Positions 8,707 to 18,053 of a DNA stretch of 35,988 bases are shown here, piece by piece. Source of the DNA: Lentisphaeria bacterium (GTDB taxonomy: Bacteria > Verrucomicrobiota > Lentisphaeria > Oligosphaerales > Oligosphaeraceae). Position numbers and translations under genes: made by a program. Every line of letters begins with the position of its first letter. Position 1 is the first letter of the stretch. Below the pieces are notes generated by a model, which was given only the letters and a program-made list of their open reading frames with translations, was not told the origin of the DNA and searched no databases. The DNA lies in contig JAEEXV010000276.1 in assembly GCA_016287975.1 (NCBI GenBank), positions 1 through 35,988 on the forward strand. The letters are read 5' to 3'.

Positions 8707-9837
8707 ATGCGAATCATCAACTGGCACATCGCCAGAAACCTTATCTTCACCCTGCTGATGGCCATGGGCGTGCTGGCATTCATCATGCTGTCCGTCCACT
8801 TCTTCCGCGCCTTCGAACTCCTCTCCAAAGGCGCCTCCATCGGCATGATGTTCCGCATGATCGGCATGCTGATGCCCGACGTCCTCCGCTACGCCATGCC
8901 CCTCGCCATGCTCGTCGCCACCGTCCTCGTCTTCAGCCGCATGTCCGCCGACGACGAAATCACCGCCCTCAGGGCCAGCGGCATCAGCCTCTGGCAGATC
9001 GTCGCCCCAGGCCTCGTCCTCGCCATCCTCCTCTGCGCCCTCGGACTCTGGCTCGGCTTCTGGATCTCCCCCGACATGCGCTACCGCAGCAAGCAACTCG
9101 AATGGATGCTCCTCGCGGGCGACCGCCCCGACACCCTCATCGAGCCAGGACGCACCATCACCTACCAGGGCCAGAGCATCTATGTCGGCAGCCGTGACGA
9201 CAACGGCCTCCTCCATGACATCCACATCACCGTCGCCCAGCAGAACGACAAGACGATCATGGACCTCACCGCCGCCACGGGGAGCGTCAGCAACGACGAA
9301 GAGGGAAGGCGCCTCGACCTCTTCCTCAACGACTTCACCATCACCTATCTGCCGATCCTGCCGAAGAACGGCGCCCACGACGCGCCCGCCCTGGCCGGCG
9401 CCGCCAGTGAAACCCCGCAGTTCGTCACGGGGAAATCCCTCATCTTCCCGTGGGAGTACGGCAATGCGCCGGAGCGCAAGCTCGAACGGAAACTCAAGAT
9501 GATGCCCGCCGACATGCTCTTCGGCAACCTGGCCTGGACCCGCTCCAGGCACAAGGACACCACCAAGCACTGGCTGGAGTTCCACCAGCGCCTCGCCCTC
9601 GCCTTCTCCCCGCTCGCCTTCCTGCTCCTCGGCATCCCCTTCGGCATCCGAAACCGCCGCTCCGAGACCTCCGCGGGCCTCATCGTCTGCGTCATCCTCG
9701 CCCTCGTCTTCTACGCCTTCCTGCTTCTCGCCGACTGCCTCGCCAACCGACCCGCCTGCCACCCCGAAATCATCATCTGGATCCCCAACCTCCTCTTCGA
9801 GGCACTCGGACTCGCATTCCTCGTCAAAAAGGCATAA
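8707..9837 (+). CDS. LptF/LptG-family LPS export permease
   Basis: A 376-residue inner-membrane protein of the YjgP/YjgQ family. With LptB it powers extraction of lipopolysaccharide towards the outer membrane. It has three N-terminal membrane spans (about 12-32, 54-78 and 97-120), a long periplasmic beta-jellyroll region (about 125-290) and three C-terminal spans (about 298-372). The motif with RMSADDEITALRASGIS after TM2, the coupling region facing the ATPase, is diagnostic. It begins four bases after bamA and lacks a clear ribosome site, so translation is likely coupled. LptF and LptG cannot be separated with confidence; LptF is favoured. Its partner is not in the window. Confidence 0.88.
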   Translation: MRIINWHIARNLIFTLLMAMGVLAFIMLSVHFFRAFELLSKGASIGMMFRMIGMLMPDVLRYAMPLAMLVATVLVFSRMSADDEITALRASGISLWQIVAPGLVLAILLCALGLWLGFWISPDMRYRSKQLEWMLLAGDRPDTLIEPGRTITYQGQSIYVGSRDDNGLLHDIHITVAQQNDKTIMDLTAATGSVSNDEEGRRLDLFLNDFTITYLPILPKNGAHDAPALAGAASETPQFVTGKSLIFPWEYGNAPERKLERKLKMMPADMLFGNLAWTRSRHKDTTKHWLEFHQRLALAFSPLAFLLLGIPFGIRNRRSETSAGLIVCVILALVFYAFLLLADCLANRPACHPEIIIWIPNLLFEALGLAFLVKKA

Positions 9838-9850
9838 CGGACACTCCAAT

Positions 9851-12800
9851 ATGCGACACCTGCCCCTCCTATTCCTCCTCCCCCTCGCACTTCTCGCCGC
9901 GCCCCTCGCCTGGGACGCGCCTTCCCACGATTTGCTCGACGGCAAGGCCGTCTTCGCCAAATCCAAGGCCGTCACCCGCGAGGCATACCCCGACGCCGAC
10001 GCCGTCGAACTCGACAGCCACCTCGCCATCCGCTATGAGGCGGACGGCAAGTTCATCCAGGTCAACGACTTCGCCGTCAAAGTCCTGACCGAGGCGGGGC
10101 GGGACGGCTATCGCGTCATCAGCAGCTGGTACAGCGCCAGCTACAGCCGCGCCAAAATCGCGAAGGTCGAGATCTACAAGCCGAGCGGCAAGGTCGTCCC
10201 CGTCGACCTCAAGCGCAGCACCCGCGAGATGATCGACGACAGCCAGATGTCCAGCAACATCTACGACCCCAGCCACAAGATCATCCAGGTCGCCGTCGCG
10301 AACCTCGAACCTGGCGACGTGCTGCGCTGCGTCCTCGTCGACGAGACCTTCCACCCGCGCGTCCCGAACTCCTTCAGCGACTACCACATCCTTGAAAGCA
10401 CCAACCCGATCCGCCACGCCCTCGTCACCATCGACGCGCCCGCCGCACTCCCCCTCAGGAGCGTCGTCGTCAAGGACCAGATCGGCAAGACCCTCGCCTC
10501 CTCCGTCGAAAAGGACGCCCGCCGCATCCGCTACCGCTGGGAGGCCTCCGACGTCCCCCAGGCATTCCCTGAACCCAAGTCCTCCGACATGTATCTCCAC
10601 CTCCAGCGCGTCTGCGTGAGCACCTTCACCTCGTGGCAGGAGGTCTCGAAATGGTACTACAACCTCGCCTCCCCGCATTTCAAACTCACCCCCGAAATCC
10701 AGGCCGAAGTCCAGCGCATCACCAAGGGTCTCAGGACGCCCGACGAGAAACTCCGCGCCGTCTTCGCCTTCGTCTCCCAGAAAATCCGCTACATGGGCAT
10801 CATCGCCGAGGACACCGCCCCCGGCTACGAGCCCCACGACGTCTCTCGCACCTTCACCCAGCGCGCGGGCGTCTGCCGCGACAAGGCCGCCCTCCTCGCC
10901 GCCATGCTCGGCGCCGCGGGCTTCGACGCCTTCCCCGTCCTCATCAACGCAGGCGCCAAGAAGGACCCCGAGGTGCCGATGCCCTATTTCAACCACGCCA
11001 TCACCGCCGTCCGCGACCGCGCCACTGGCAAATACCAGTTGATGGATTCCACCGACGAGACGACGCGCGACCTCCTCCCCGCCTACCTCTCCGACAAGAG
11101 CTTCCTCGTCGCCACCCCCGAGGGCGACACCCTCCGCACCACCCCCGTCGCCCCCGCCGAGGAGAATCTCGTCTTCATCCGCTCCCGCGCAGCAATCGGC
11201 GACGACGGCGCCCTCACCCTCGCCGCCACCATCGAGTTCCACGGCATCAACGACAATGCCTACCGCGGCACCTTCCTGCAGCAGTCCCCCGAGGAACGCC
11301 GCCAGTTTTTCGAGAAACTCCTCGCCTCGCGGTTCCCGGGGATGCGCCTCCAGGGCCTCCGCCTCGAACCCGAAAACCTCCAGGACACCACTCTCCCCCT
11401 CCGCGCCGAACTCACCCTCCGCGCCCCTGACTTCCTCATCACCGCCCTCGGCCGCGACGGCAAGCCCGACACCCGCCCAGGCACCCACGCGCTCCTCCGC
11501 CTCCCCCGCCTCTCCACCGCCTTCGGAATGGTCAACTTCATCTTCCGCGACGCCACTCTCGCCAAGCGCCGATTCCCCTACTACAGCCGATACGCCTGCG
11601 GCGTCCACGAAGACCTCGAAGTCACCCTGCCTGGACGCCTCCGCGCCGTCGCCACCCCCTCCTACCCCGAAGTCGACAACGACGCCCTCGCCTGGCGCAC
11701 CTCCCTCCAGAGTTCGCCGGGGCGCCTCCTGATGCACAGCGAGTTCGCCTCCAAGGTCGCCAGTTTCTCCCCCGCCCAGTACGCCAGCCTCAAGCAACTC
11801 CTCAGGCAACAGGAAACCGCCCTGGAGCGCAAGCCCGTCTTCGCCTTCGCCGCCGCCGCGCCCGCAGCCCCCGAAAAGGCCGCCGACAAGCCCGCGCCCG
11901 ACCTCGTCATCCTCGACCTGGAGACCACCGTCACCCTCGAATCCCTCTCCGCCTGGACGCGCGTGACCCGCGTCCGCCTCCAGCCCCTGACCTACTCTGG
12001 CGTCAAGGAGATCTCCGATCTCGACTGGGCCTACAACCCCGCCTGGGAGAAACTGCAGATCAAGTCCGCTCGCGTCACCAATGGCAAGAAGACCCAGGAA
12101 GTCACCCCCGAGATGATCCACCTCATGGACGCCCCGTGGGTCGGCTCCGCGCCACGCTACCCCGCAGGCAAGACCCTGGTCGTCAACTTCCCAGGCGTCG
12201 CCGTCGGCTCCGTCATCGAATACGAGCTCGTCCAGACCTGCCGCCAGCGCCCGTTCTTCAGCGCCCGACTGACCCCGCGCACCATCAGCCCCGTGGGCCA
12301 CTGGGCCTACCACCTCATCGCCCCCAAGGCGCTCAACATCCGCCACAAGATCCTCCAGAACGGATGGCTCGACCTGCCCCCCGACACCAAGTGCCCGCCC
12401 GTCGACCACGTCGAATACAAGCTCAAGGACGGGCGCGTCCGCCACTCCTGGTTCGTCAACGACCTGCCGCAAGTCGCCATCGAATCCGCGACGCCCCCCC
12501 CGTACGCCAGCCTCCCCACCGTCGTCCTCGCCACCGACGACTGGGACAACTACGCCCGCGCCATCGCGCGCGTCGTCGCCTCCCTGGGCGACGGCGGCAA
12601 GACCATCCAGGCCATCGCCGCGCCGCTCCGCAAACTCGCCCCTGAGCCCCGCCTCGCCGCCATCCGCGACTGGGTCGAGCAGAACATCCGCTGCGTCGGC
12701 CCCGACTTCCACGACCTCCCCCTCTCCTGCCTCAGCCGCCCAGAGACCACCGCCCGCGACGGCTACGGGCACTCCGCCGACTGCGCCATCCTCTACCAGG

Positions 12801-13720
12801 CCCTCCTCAAGGCCGCGGGCTTCCAGGAAGTCGCCATCTTCCTCGCCACCTCCACCCCGCGCCTCCCCGACCTCCAGGAGTTCCACCGCGAATTCCCCTC
12901 CCGCTCCCTCTTCTCCAACTGGATCGTCCGCGTCGAGTGCGACGGACGGGAGGTCTGGCTCAACGACCAGGACCACTACGCGCAATTCGGCACCTGCGCC
13001 TACGACCAGGGCCTCCTCCTCAGCCTCAGGAACGGCGGCATCAACCGCCTCCGCCTCAAGCCGCCGTTCGTCGGCGAAAAACGCACCACCGAACTCATCA
13101 CCATCCGCCCCGACGGCTCCGCCAGGGACGAGACCATCGAGAACTTCTACGGCACCAGTTTCGGCACCCACAAGCGCCTCTACGCCCGCATGACCCCCGA
13201 GGAACGCCGACGCCACTACCAGAAACTCCTCGCGGACATCTCGCAGAACGCCGTCCCCGTCCTCCCCGACCTGCAGACCGACTTCCAGCACTATCCAGGG
13301 CGCCGCTCCTACGTGATCGACATCAAGGACTTCGCCATCCGCGAAGGCGACCATCTCCACTTCACGCTTCCCGTAGCCCCCGCCGCCGCCCTCGCCGACG
13401 CCCGCACCGACCAGCGCTCCAACCCGCTGTACTGGAGTTCCTTCCGACGCAGCACCCGAACCATCACCGTGCGCCTTCCCGAGCAATACCCCAAGATCCT
13501 CCTCAAGCCCGCCGACTTCGTCTGGACCGCCCCGAACAACGCAGGCACCATCTCCTGGACCTGCCGCGAAACTGTCGTCGACGGGCGCACCGAACTCATC
13601 TTCACCCTCGCCCAGGAACTCGCCCCCGCCGTCTTCACCCCCGCCCAGTACCCCGTCCTGCAGGAGGCCCGCAGACGCCTCCAGCATCCCTCCGCAACCA
13701 CCATCCTGTTAGGAAAGTAA
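9851..13720 (+). CDS. Large exported DUF3857/transglutaminase-like protein, internally duplicated
   Basis: A 1289-residue protein with a signal peptide (cleavage near residue 20). Two halves repeat the same plan: DUF3857-type beta domain, transglutaminase-like core, beta-rich tail. In half one the core has C342 (GVCRDKAALL), H382 (FNHAIT) and D399 (QLMDSTDE), a complete triad. Half two aligns at GHSADCAILYQALLKAAGF, where the cysteine position is S975, the histidine position is N1023 (SNWIV) and the aspartate is D1039. It is therefore probably catalytically dead. Tails also match: EERRQFFEKLLA with EERRRHYQKLLA, and SPAQYASLKQLLRQQ with TPAQYPVLQEARRRL. The protein is likely periplasmic or cell-surface. 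Its substrate is unknown; the family is suspected of protein or peptide processing. It starts 13 bases after the lptF-like gene and probably shares its transcript. Confidence 0.85.
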   Translation: MRHLPLLFLLPLALLAAPLAWDAPSHDLLDGKAVFAKSKAVTREAYPDADAVELDSHLAIRYEADGKFIQVNDFAVKVLTEAGRDGYRVISSWYSASYSRAKIAKVEIYKPSGKVVPVDLKRSTREMIDDSQMSSNIYDPSHKIIQVAVANLEPGDVLRCVLVDETFHPRVPNSFSDYHILESTNPIRHALVTIDAPAALPLRSVVVKDQIGKTLASSVEKDARRIRYRWEASDVPQAFPEPKSSDMYLHLQRVCVSTFTSWQEVSKWYYNLASPHFKLTPEIQAEVQRITKGLRTPDEKLRAVFAFVSQKIRYMGIIAEDTAPGYEPHDVSRTFTQRAGVCRDKAALLAAMLGAAGFDAFPVLINAGAKKDPEVPMPYFNHAITAVRDRATGKYQLMDSTDETTRDLLPAYLSDKSFLVATPEGDTLRTTPVAPAEENLVFIRSRAAIGDDGALTLAATIEFHGINDNAYRGTFLQQSPEERRQFFEKLLASRFPGMRLQGLRLEPENLQDTTLPLRAELTLRAPDFLITALGRDGKPDTRPGTHALLRLPRLSTAFGMVNFIFRDATLAKRRFPYYSRYACGVHEDLEVTLPGRLRAVATPSYPEVDNDALAWRTSLQSSPGRLLMHSEFASKVASFSPAQYASLKQLLRQQETALERKPVFAFAAAAPAAPEKAADKPAPDLVILDLETTVTLESLSAWTRVTRVRLQPLTYSGVKEISDLDWAYNPAWEKLQIKSARVTNGKKTQEVTPEMIHLMDAPWVGSAPRYPAGKTLVVNFPGVAVGSVIEYELVQTCRQRPFFSARLTPRTISPVGHWAYHLIAPKALNIRHKILQNGWLDLPPDTKCPPVDHVEYKLKDGRVRHSWFVNDLPQVAIESATPPPYASLPTVVLATDDWDNYARAIARVVASLGDGGKTIQAIAAPLRKLAPEPRLAAIRDWVEQNIRCVGPDFHDLPLSCLSRPETTARDGYGHSADCAILYQALLKAAGFQEVAIFLATSTPRLPDLQEFHREFPSRSLFSNWIVRVECDGREVWLNDQDHYAQFGTCAYDQGLLLSLRNGGINRLRLKPPFVGEKRTTELITIRPDGSARDETIENFYGTSFGTHKRLYARMTPEERRRHYQKLLADISQNAVPVLPDLQTDFQHYPGRRSYVIDIKDFAIREGDHLHFTLPVAPAAALADARTDQRSNPLYWSSFRRSTRTITVRLPEQYPKILLKPADFVWTAPNNAGTISWTCRETVVDGRTELIFTLAQELAPAVFTPAQYPVLQEARRRLQHPSATTILLGK

Positions 13721-13726
13721 CCCACC

Positions 13727-14338
13727 ATGAAACGTCATCTGATGTCCATCGCCGCCCTTGCGGCATTGTTCGTCGCCGGCTGCTGCCAAGACACCTGCAA
13801 AGCCGACAAGTCCGCCCCAGCCACCACCACTCCCAAGGATTCCGCCATGACCACCCCGCAAAAAGCCCTCGTCGTCTACTTCTCCGCCACTGGAAACACC
13901 AAGGCCGTGGCCGCCCGCCTCGCCCAGGCCATCGGCGCCGACCTCCAGGAAATCAAGCCCGCGCAGCCCTACACCGCCGCCGACCTCAACTGGCATGACA
14001 AGCAGAGCCGCAGTTCTGTCGAGATGGCCGACCGCGCCAGCCGCCCCGCCGTCCAGGGCCCCGCCCCTGACCTCGCCGCCTACACAGTCGTCTATGTCGG
14101 CTTCCCGATCTGGTGGTACCGCGAGCCCAGCATCATCGACACCTTCGTCGAATCCAACGCCGACGCCCTCGCGGGCAAGACCATCGTCCCCTTCGCGACC
14201 TCTGGCGGCAGCGGCATGGGCGATTCCACCGCCAACCTCCAGAAACTCGCCCCCAAGGCCAAAGTCGCCGCAGGCCGCCGCTTCTCCACCAGCGTCTCCG
14301 CCGAGGAGCTCGCCGAATGGGCGAAGAGCGTCAAATAG
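13727..14338 (+). CDS. Flavodoxin-like lipoprotein
   Basis: A 203-residue protein. Residues 1-19 form a lipoprotein signal peptide with lipobox VAGC and acceptor C19. A short thr/pro/ala linker follows, and the flavodoxin fold starts near residue 44 with the FMN phosphate loop YFSATGNT (51-58). FPIWWY (about 125-130) is the aromatic isoalloxazine loop of the small flavodoxins related to FldA-like and WrbA-like proteins. FMN-binding electron transfer on the periplasmic side is implied, which is uncommon because flavodoxins are usually cytosolic. An internal ATG at 13847 (residue 41) sits seven bases after an AAGGA and would give a normal cytosolic flavodoxin. The main start has AGGAAAG upstream. 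It lies six bases after the transglutaminase gene. Confidence 0.82.
   Translation: MKRHLMSIAALAALFVAGCCQDTCKADKSAPATTTPKDSAMTTPQKALVVYFSATGNTKAVAARLAQAIGADLQEIKPAQPYTAADLNWHDKQSRSSVEMADRASRPAVQGPAPDLAAYTVVYVGFPIWWYREPSIIDTFVESNADALAGKTIVPFATSGGSGMGDSTANLQKLAPKAKVAAGRRFSTSVSAEELAEWAKSVK
13847..14338 (+). other. Possible internal start giving a cytosolic flavodoxin
   Basis: The codon for M41 of the flavodoxin lipoprotein is preceded by AAGGA (13835-13839) at seven-base spacing. Starting here removes exactly the signal peptide, lipid anchor and linker and leaves a complete 163-residue flavodoxin domain. Confidence 0.35.
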
Positions 14339-14437
14339 CCTCCCCCGGCCCCGCTCTCTTCAGTCCCTTGCCCCTTGCCATCTCTTGTATCCCTTTGATC
14401 CCTTGAATCCCTTGTCCCTTCCATAGGAGACTCGCCC
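14339..14437. repeat. Degenerate nonamer repeats upstream of the nitroreductase gene
   Basis: This gap contains several ATCCCTTGA/GTCCCTTCC-like units (about 14365-14421), the last few with period nine. They match the units of the large array at 33273-33551. The AGGAG ribosome site of the nitroreductase follows directly. Confidence 0.6.
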
Positions 14438-14944
14438 ATGTCCTTCGAGGAACTCGCCCGCGCCCGCTATTCGGTGCGCAAATTCGAGCCGCGCCCCATC
14501 GAGGCGTCCGTGATGCGGAAACTGCTGGAGATGGGCGCCCTCGCCCCGACTGGCTGCAACAGGCAGCCCCAGCGCATCTACGTCCTCCAGTCCGAGGAGG
14601 CCCGCGCCAAGGCCGCCGAGTGCAGCCCGTGCACCTTCAACGCCCCCGCCGTCCTCCTCGTCTGCTATGACCGCGACGCCGCCTGGCACCGCGACTTCGA
14701 CGGCTACGACTGCGGCGAATTCGACGCCTCCATCGTCGTCACCCACCTGACCCTCGCCGCCGTCGAACTCGGCCTCGGCACCTGCATCGTCGCCTATTTC
14801 GACCCCGACAAGACGCGCAGCCTCTTCAATCTGCCGCCAAGCGTCGTCCCGATGGCGATGCTCCCCGTCGGCTATCCCGCCGCCCAGCCCTCCCCCATGC
14901 ACGCCAAGCGCAACTCCTACACCGACTACACGACCATCCTGTAG
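14438..14944 (+). CDS. Nitroreductase family protein
   Basis: A 168-residue FMN-dependent oxidoreductase, cytosolic. It has the family opening ARYSVRKFEPRPI with the FMN-phosphate-binding R-S/R pattern, then LEMGALAPTGCNRQPQRIYVL and the later EFDASIVVTHLTLAAVELGLGTC segment that lines the flavin site. The length is at the short end for the family, which usually dimerises. An AGGAG ribosome site precedes the start. Together with the flavodoxin just upstream it may form a flavin redox pair, but the repeat-filled gap could separate transcription. Substrate unknown. Confidence 0.88.
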   Translation: MSFEELARARYSVRKFEPRPIEASVMRKLLEMGALAPTGCNRQPQRIYVLQSEEARAKAAECSPCTFNAPAVLLVCYDRDAAWHRDFDGYDCGEFDASIVVTHLTLAAVELGLGTCIVAYFDPDKTRSLFNLPPSVVPMAMLPVGYPAAQPSPMHAKRNSYTDYTTIL

Positions 14945-14970
14945 GGGGCTGAGCGCGTCGGGGCGCCCGC

Positions 14971-15603
14971 TCACTTTGCCGTCGAGCCGAAGAACTGCAC
15001 GCCGACCTCGCCGTCAGGCTCCCTGCGCGCCGTGCGGGCGGCGGCGTTGATCTGCGCGTAGCGCGGGCACTCGCGGCTATGGTCGTTGATGATGCCGCAC
15101 GCCTGCAGGTGCGAATAGACGGTGACGGGGCCAAGATAGCGGAAGCCGCGTCGGCGCAAGTCGGCGCTGATGCGCGCGGAGAGGCCGTTGCTCACTGGAA
15201 TCCACCCTTCCGCATGACGGCGGTAGAGGATCGTGCGCCGCTTCGTGAATCCCCAGAGATAGTCGCTGAAGGAGCCGAACTCCTGGCGCACCGCCTGAAA
15301 GCGGCGTGCATTCGCGATGACCGCCTCGACCTTGCGGCGTGAACGGATCATGCCTTCGGTCTCCAGAATCCGCACGGTCTCCGCCTCGCCATATTGCGCC
15401 ACCAGGTCATAGTCGAAGCCGTCGAAGCACGCGCGGAAGACTTCGCGCTTCTTCAGCATCAGGTTCCAGCTCAGGCCGCACTGCATGACCTCCAGCATCA
15501 GGAACTCGAACTGGCGGCGGTCGTCGAACAGCGGCACGCCCCATTCCGTGTCGTGATAACGCACCGCCGTCGCCGACGCCTGGTCCCAGTCGCAGTAGGA
15601 CAT
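14971..15603 (-). CDS. tag: DNA-3-methyladenine glycosylase I
   Basis: A 210-residue base-excision repair enzyme that removes 3-methyladenine from DNA. The zinc site of the Escherichia coli enzyme is reproduced at identical positions: C4, H17, H175 and C179. The catalytic-pocket glutamate E38 (LEVMQCGLSW) and the helix-hairpin-helix region are present. The start at 15603 has a strong AGGAGG ribosome site. It follows the EF-G gene by 11 bases on the same strand, so the two are co-transcribed. It ends convergently with the nitroreductase gene. Confidence 0.95.
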   Translation of the reverse strand: MSYCDWDQASATAVRYHDTEWGVPLFDDRRQFEFLMLEVMQCGLSWNLMLKKREVFRACFDGFDYDLVAQYGEAETVRILETEGMIRSRRKVEAVIANARRFQAVRQEFGSFSDYLWGFTKRRTILYRRHAEGWIPVSNGLSARISADLRRRGFRYLGPVTVYSHLQACGIINDHSRECPRYAQINAAARTARREPDGEVGVQFFGSTAK

Positions 15604-15614
15604 CGACCTTCCTC

Positions 15615-17702
15615 CTAACGGCGACGGTTCTTCCGCCGCTCCTCGATGACCTTCTCCGCGATGTTCGTCGGGACGGGCGCGTCGTATGCGAACTCCATGT
15701 TGAAGCCCGCGCGCCCCTGCGTCATGTTGCGCAGCGTGCTGGTGTATCCGAAGAGATTGGCGAGCGGCACCAGCGCGTGGATGACCTGGTTCTTGCCGAC
15801 CGCCTCCATCCCCTGCACCTGCCCGCGCAGCCCGCACAGATTGCCGGTGATGGAGCCCGCGTATTCCTCAGGGGTGATCACCGAGAGTTTCATGATCGGC
15901 TCCAGCAGCACGGGCTTCGCCTTCAGGAACGCCTGGCGGAACCCAGTGATGGCGCAGGTGCGGAAGGCCATGTCCGAGGAATCCACGGGGTGGTAGGAGC
16001 CGTCCGTCAGCGTGACCTTGAAGTCGACGCACGGGCAGCCGGTCAGCGGCCCTGCCTCCATCGCCTCCTTGATGCCCTTCTCGATGGCGGGGATGTAGTC
16101 CTTCGGGATGTCGCCGCCCTTGACCTCGTCCACGAACTCGTAGCCCTTTCCAGGCTCCTGCGGCGCGAGGGTGAAGATGATGTGGGCGAACTGCCCGTGG
16201 CCGCCAGTCTGCTTCTTGAGGCGCTCCTCCTGCTCGACCGTCTGCGTGACCGTCTCGCGGTAGGCGACCTCGGGCGCGCCGGAATCGACCTCCACCTTGA
16301 ACTCGCGGCGCAGGCGCTCGATGATGATGTCCAGGTGCAGTTCGCCCATGCCCGAGATCACCGTGTCCTCCGTCTCGGGGTCGACGCGCACCGTGAAGGT
16401 CGGGTCCTCCTCCGCCAGCTTGCCCAGCGCCACCATCAGCTTGTCCCGGTCCGCGCGGCTCTTCGGCGTCACCGCGACCGAGATCACGGGCGCGGGGAAG
16501 GTGATGTTCTCCATCGTGATCGGCGCCTCCTCGTTGCACAGCGTGTCGCCCGTCGTCGTCTCATTGACCCCGATGACCGCCCCGATCTCGCCCGCATACA
16601 GAGTGTCGATGATCTCCTGGCGGTTCGCGAACATGCGGAAGATGCGCCCGATGCGCTGCTGCTTCCCCTTCGTCGAGTTCAGGATGTAGCTCCCGCTCTC
16701 CAGCTTGCCCGAATACACGCGCACATACACCAGCTTCCCGACGTTACGGTCGCTCACCACCTTGAAGGCCAGCGCCGCCGTGTCCGTCTCGTTGTCCGCG
16801 TGACGCTCCGCCTCCGTCCCGTCTGGAAGCGTCCCCTTCGCGGGCGGCAGCTCCAGCGGACTCGGCAGGAAGTTCACCACCGCGTTCAGCAGCCGCCGCA
16901 CGCCCTTGTTCCGGAACGACGACCCGCACAGCACGGGGAAGATCCGCTGCTGCCCGCACGCCTTCCGCAGAACCGCCACGATCTCCTCCTCGCTGATCGG
17001 CTCCTCCGACAGATACTTCTCCATCAGCGTGTCGTCCAGGTCCGAGACCGACTCGATCATGTTCTTCCGCCACTGCTCCGCGATCTCGCGGTTCTCAGGC
17101 GTCAGCGGCCCCTCCTGCGGCTCCGTCCCGCTCGTCGCCTCCAGGTAGGTCACCTGGCACATCTTGATCAGGTCGATGATCCCGTGGAACTGCGGCCCCT
17201 GGTCCATCGGGATGCAGATCGGCACCGCGTTCGCCCCCAGCACATCGCGGATCTCCTGCACCACGCGGAAGAAGTCCGCGCCAGTGCGGTCCATCTTGTT
17301 CACAAAGCAGATCCGCGGCACATTGTATTTCGTCGCCTGCCGCCACACCGTCTCCGACTGCGGCTCCACCCCGCCCACCGCGCAGAAGAGCGCAATCGCA
17401 CCGTCCAGAATCCGCAGCGACCGCTCCACCTCCACCGTGAAGTCCACGTGTCCAGGAGTGTCGATGATGTTGATCTGGTGGTCCCGCCAGATGCACGTCG
17501 TCGCCGCGCTCTGGATCGTGATGCCGCGCTCGCGCTCCTCGGGCATGAAGTCCATCGTCGCCTGACCGTCGTGCACCTCCCCAAGCTTGTGCGTGCGACC
17601 CGTGTAGTACAGGATGCGCTCCGTCGTCGTCGTCTTCCCTGCGTCGATGTGCGCCATGATCCCGATATTGCGCACCCGCTCCAATGGATAACTGCGTCCC
17701 AT
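15615..17702 (-). CDS. Elongation factor G (EF-G), possibly an EF-G2-type paralogue
   Basis: A 695-residue translational GTPase that moves tRNA-mRNA through the ribosome or helps ribosome recycling. GTP-binding motifs are AHIDAGKT (17-24), switch I ERGIT, DTPGHVD and NKMD. EF-G domains II to V follow, with the domain IV tip in the [13 protein letters not shown] segment. The start at 17702 begins at the conserved [19 protein letters not shown]; the in-frame extension to 17801 is not EF-G-like. The ribosome site is weak. There are no str-operon neighbours (rpsL, rpsG, tuf), only tag, so it may be one of the two EF-G types seen in spirochaetes and planctomycetes. Which one cannot be decided here. 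Confidence 0.9.
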   Translation of the reverse strand: MGRSYPLERVRNIGIMAHIDAGKTTTTERILYYTGRTHKLGEVHDGQATMDFMPEERERGITIQSAATTCIWRDHQINIIDTPGHVDFTVEVERSLRILDGAIALFCAVGGVEPQSETVWRQATKYNVPRICFVNKMDRTGADFFRVVQEIRDVLGANAVPICIPMDQGPQFHGIIDLIKMCQVTYLEATSGTEPQEGPLTPENREIAEQWRKNMIESVSDLDDTLMEKYLSEEPISEEEIVAVLRKACGQQRIFPVLCGSSFRNKGVRRLLNAVVNFLPSPLELPPAKGTLPDGTEAERHADNETDTAALAFKVVSDRNVGKLVYVRVYSGKLESGSYILNSTKGKQQRIGRIFRMFANRQEIIDTLYAGEIGAVIGVNETTTGDTLCNEEAPITMENITFPAPVISVAVTPKSRADRDKLMVALGKLAEEDPTFTVRVDPETEDTVISGMGELHLDIIIERLRREFKVEVDSGAPEVAYRETVTQTVEQEERLKKQTGGHGQFAHIIFTLAPQEPGKGYEFVDEVKGGDIPKDYIPAIEKGIKEAMEAGPLTGCPCVDFKVTLTDGSYHPVDSSDMAFRTCAITGFRQAFLKAKPVLLEPIMKLSVITPEEYAGSITGNLCGLRGQVQGMEAVGKNQVIHALVPLANLFGYTSTLRNMTQGRAGFNMEFAYDAPVPTNIAEKVIEERRKNRRR

Positions 17703-18053
17703 ACTCGTCAAATCCCCATGCACTTCATGAAACTCAAAAACCGACTCCCGCCCCCTTCCCTCGGGCAAATCGTTAATATAATCCACCGTCCCCAAAACCA
17801 ATGCCGCTTCAGGAAGAAATTTTCCAATCTTGTCAAGTTCTGTCGGGCACCATTTCTCCCGCGCCCCCGCGCCGTCCCGTTTTGAGGATTTATATTTTCC
17901 AATCGCTCATGAGGAACAACGCATTTCCAAATGCCTGACGCCGGCATGCGACATTGGCCTCGCGACCTGCCGAAGGCCGTCCGCCCTCGGATTTTGCGGC
18001 CGAGAACCGCTCCATTTCACGGGTTCACCCATCACTCCACCACTCACACCACC
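17703..18053. other. Divergent intergenic region between EF-G and cysS, 351 bases
   Basis: This stretch must carry promoters in both directions. It is more AT-rich than its surroundings, with TATATT on the minus strand (17775-17780), TTGACA on the minus strand (17831-17836) and TATATT on the plus strand (17891-17896). None forms a full, well-spaced promoter. Upstream in-frame extensions of both genes are low-quality and were rejected. No other gene is seen. Confidence 0.5.

Noticed and set aside
9869..13687. Antisense ORF of 1272 codons opposite the transglutaminase gene
   Set aside because: It mirrors the strong third-position GC bias of the real gene; its translation is low in complexity (runs of G, E, D, V) with no family motif.
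17931..18053. Upstream extension of cysteinyl-tRNA synthetase
   Set aside because: The added 41 residues have no family similarity; synthetases of this family begin at the MIRFYNSL-type sequence.
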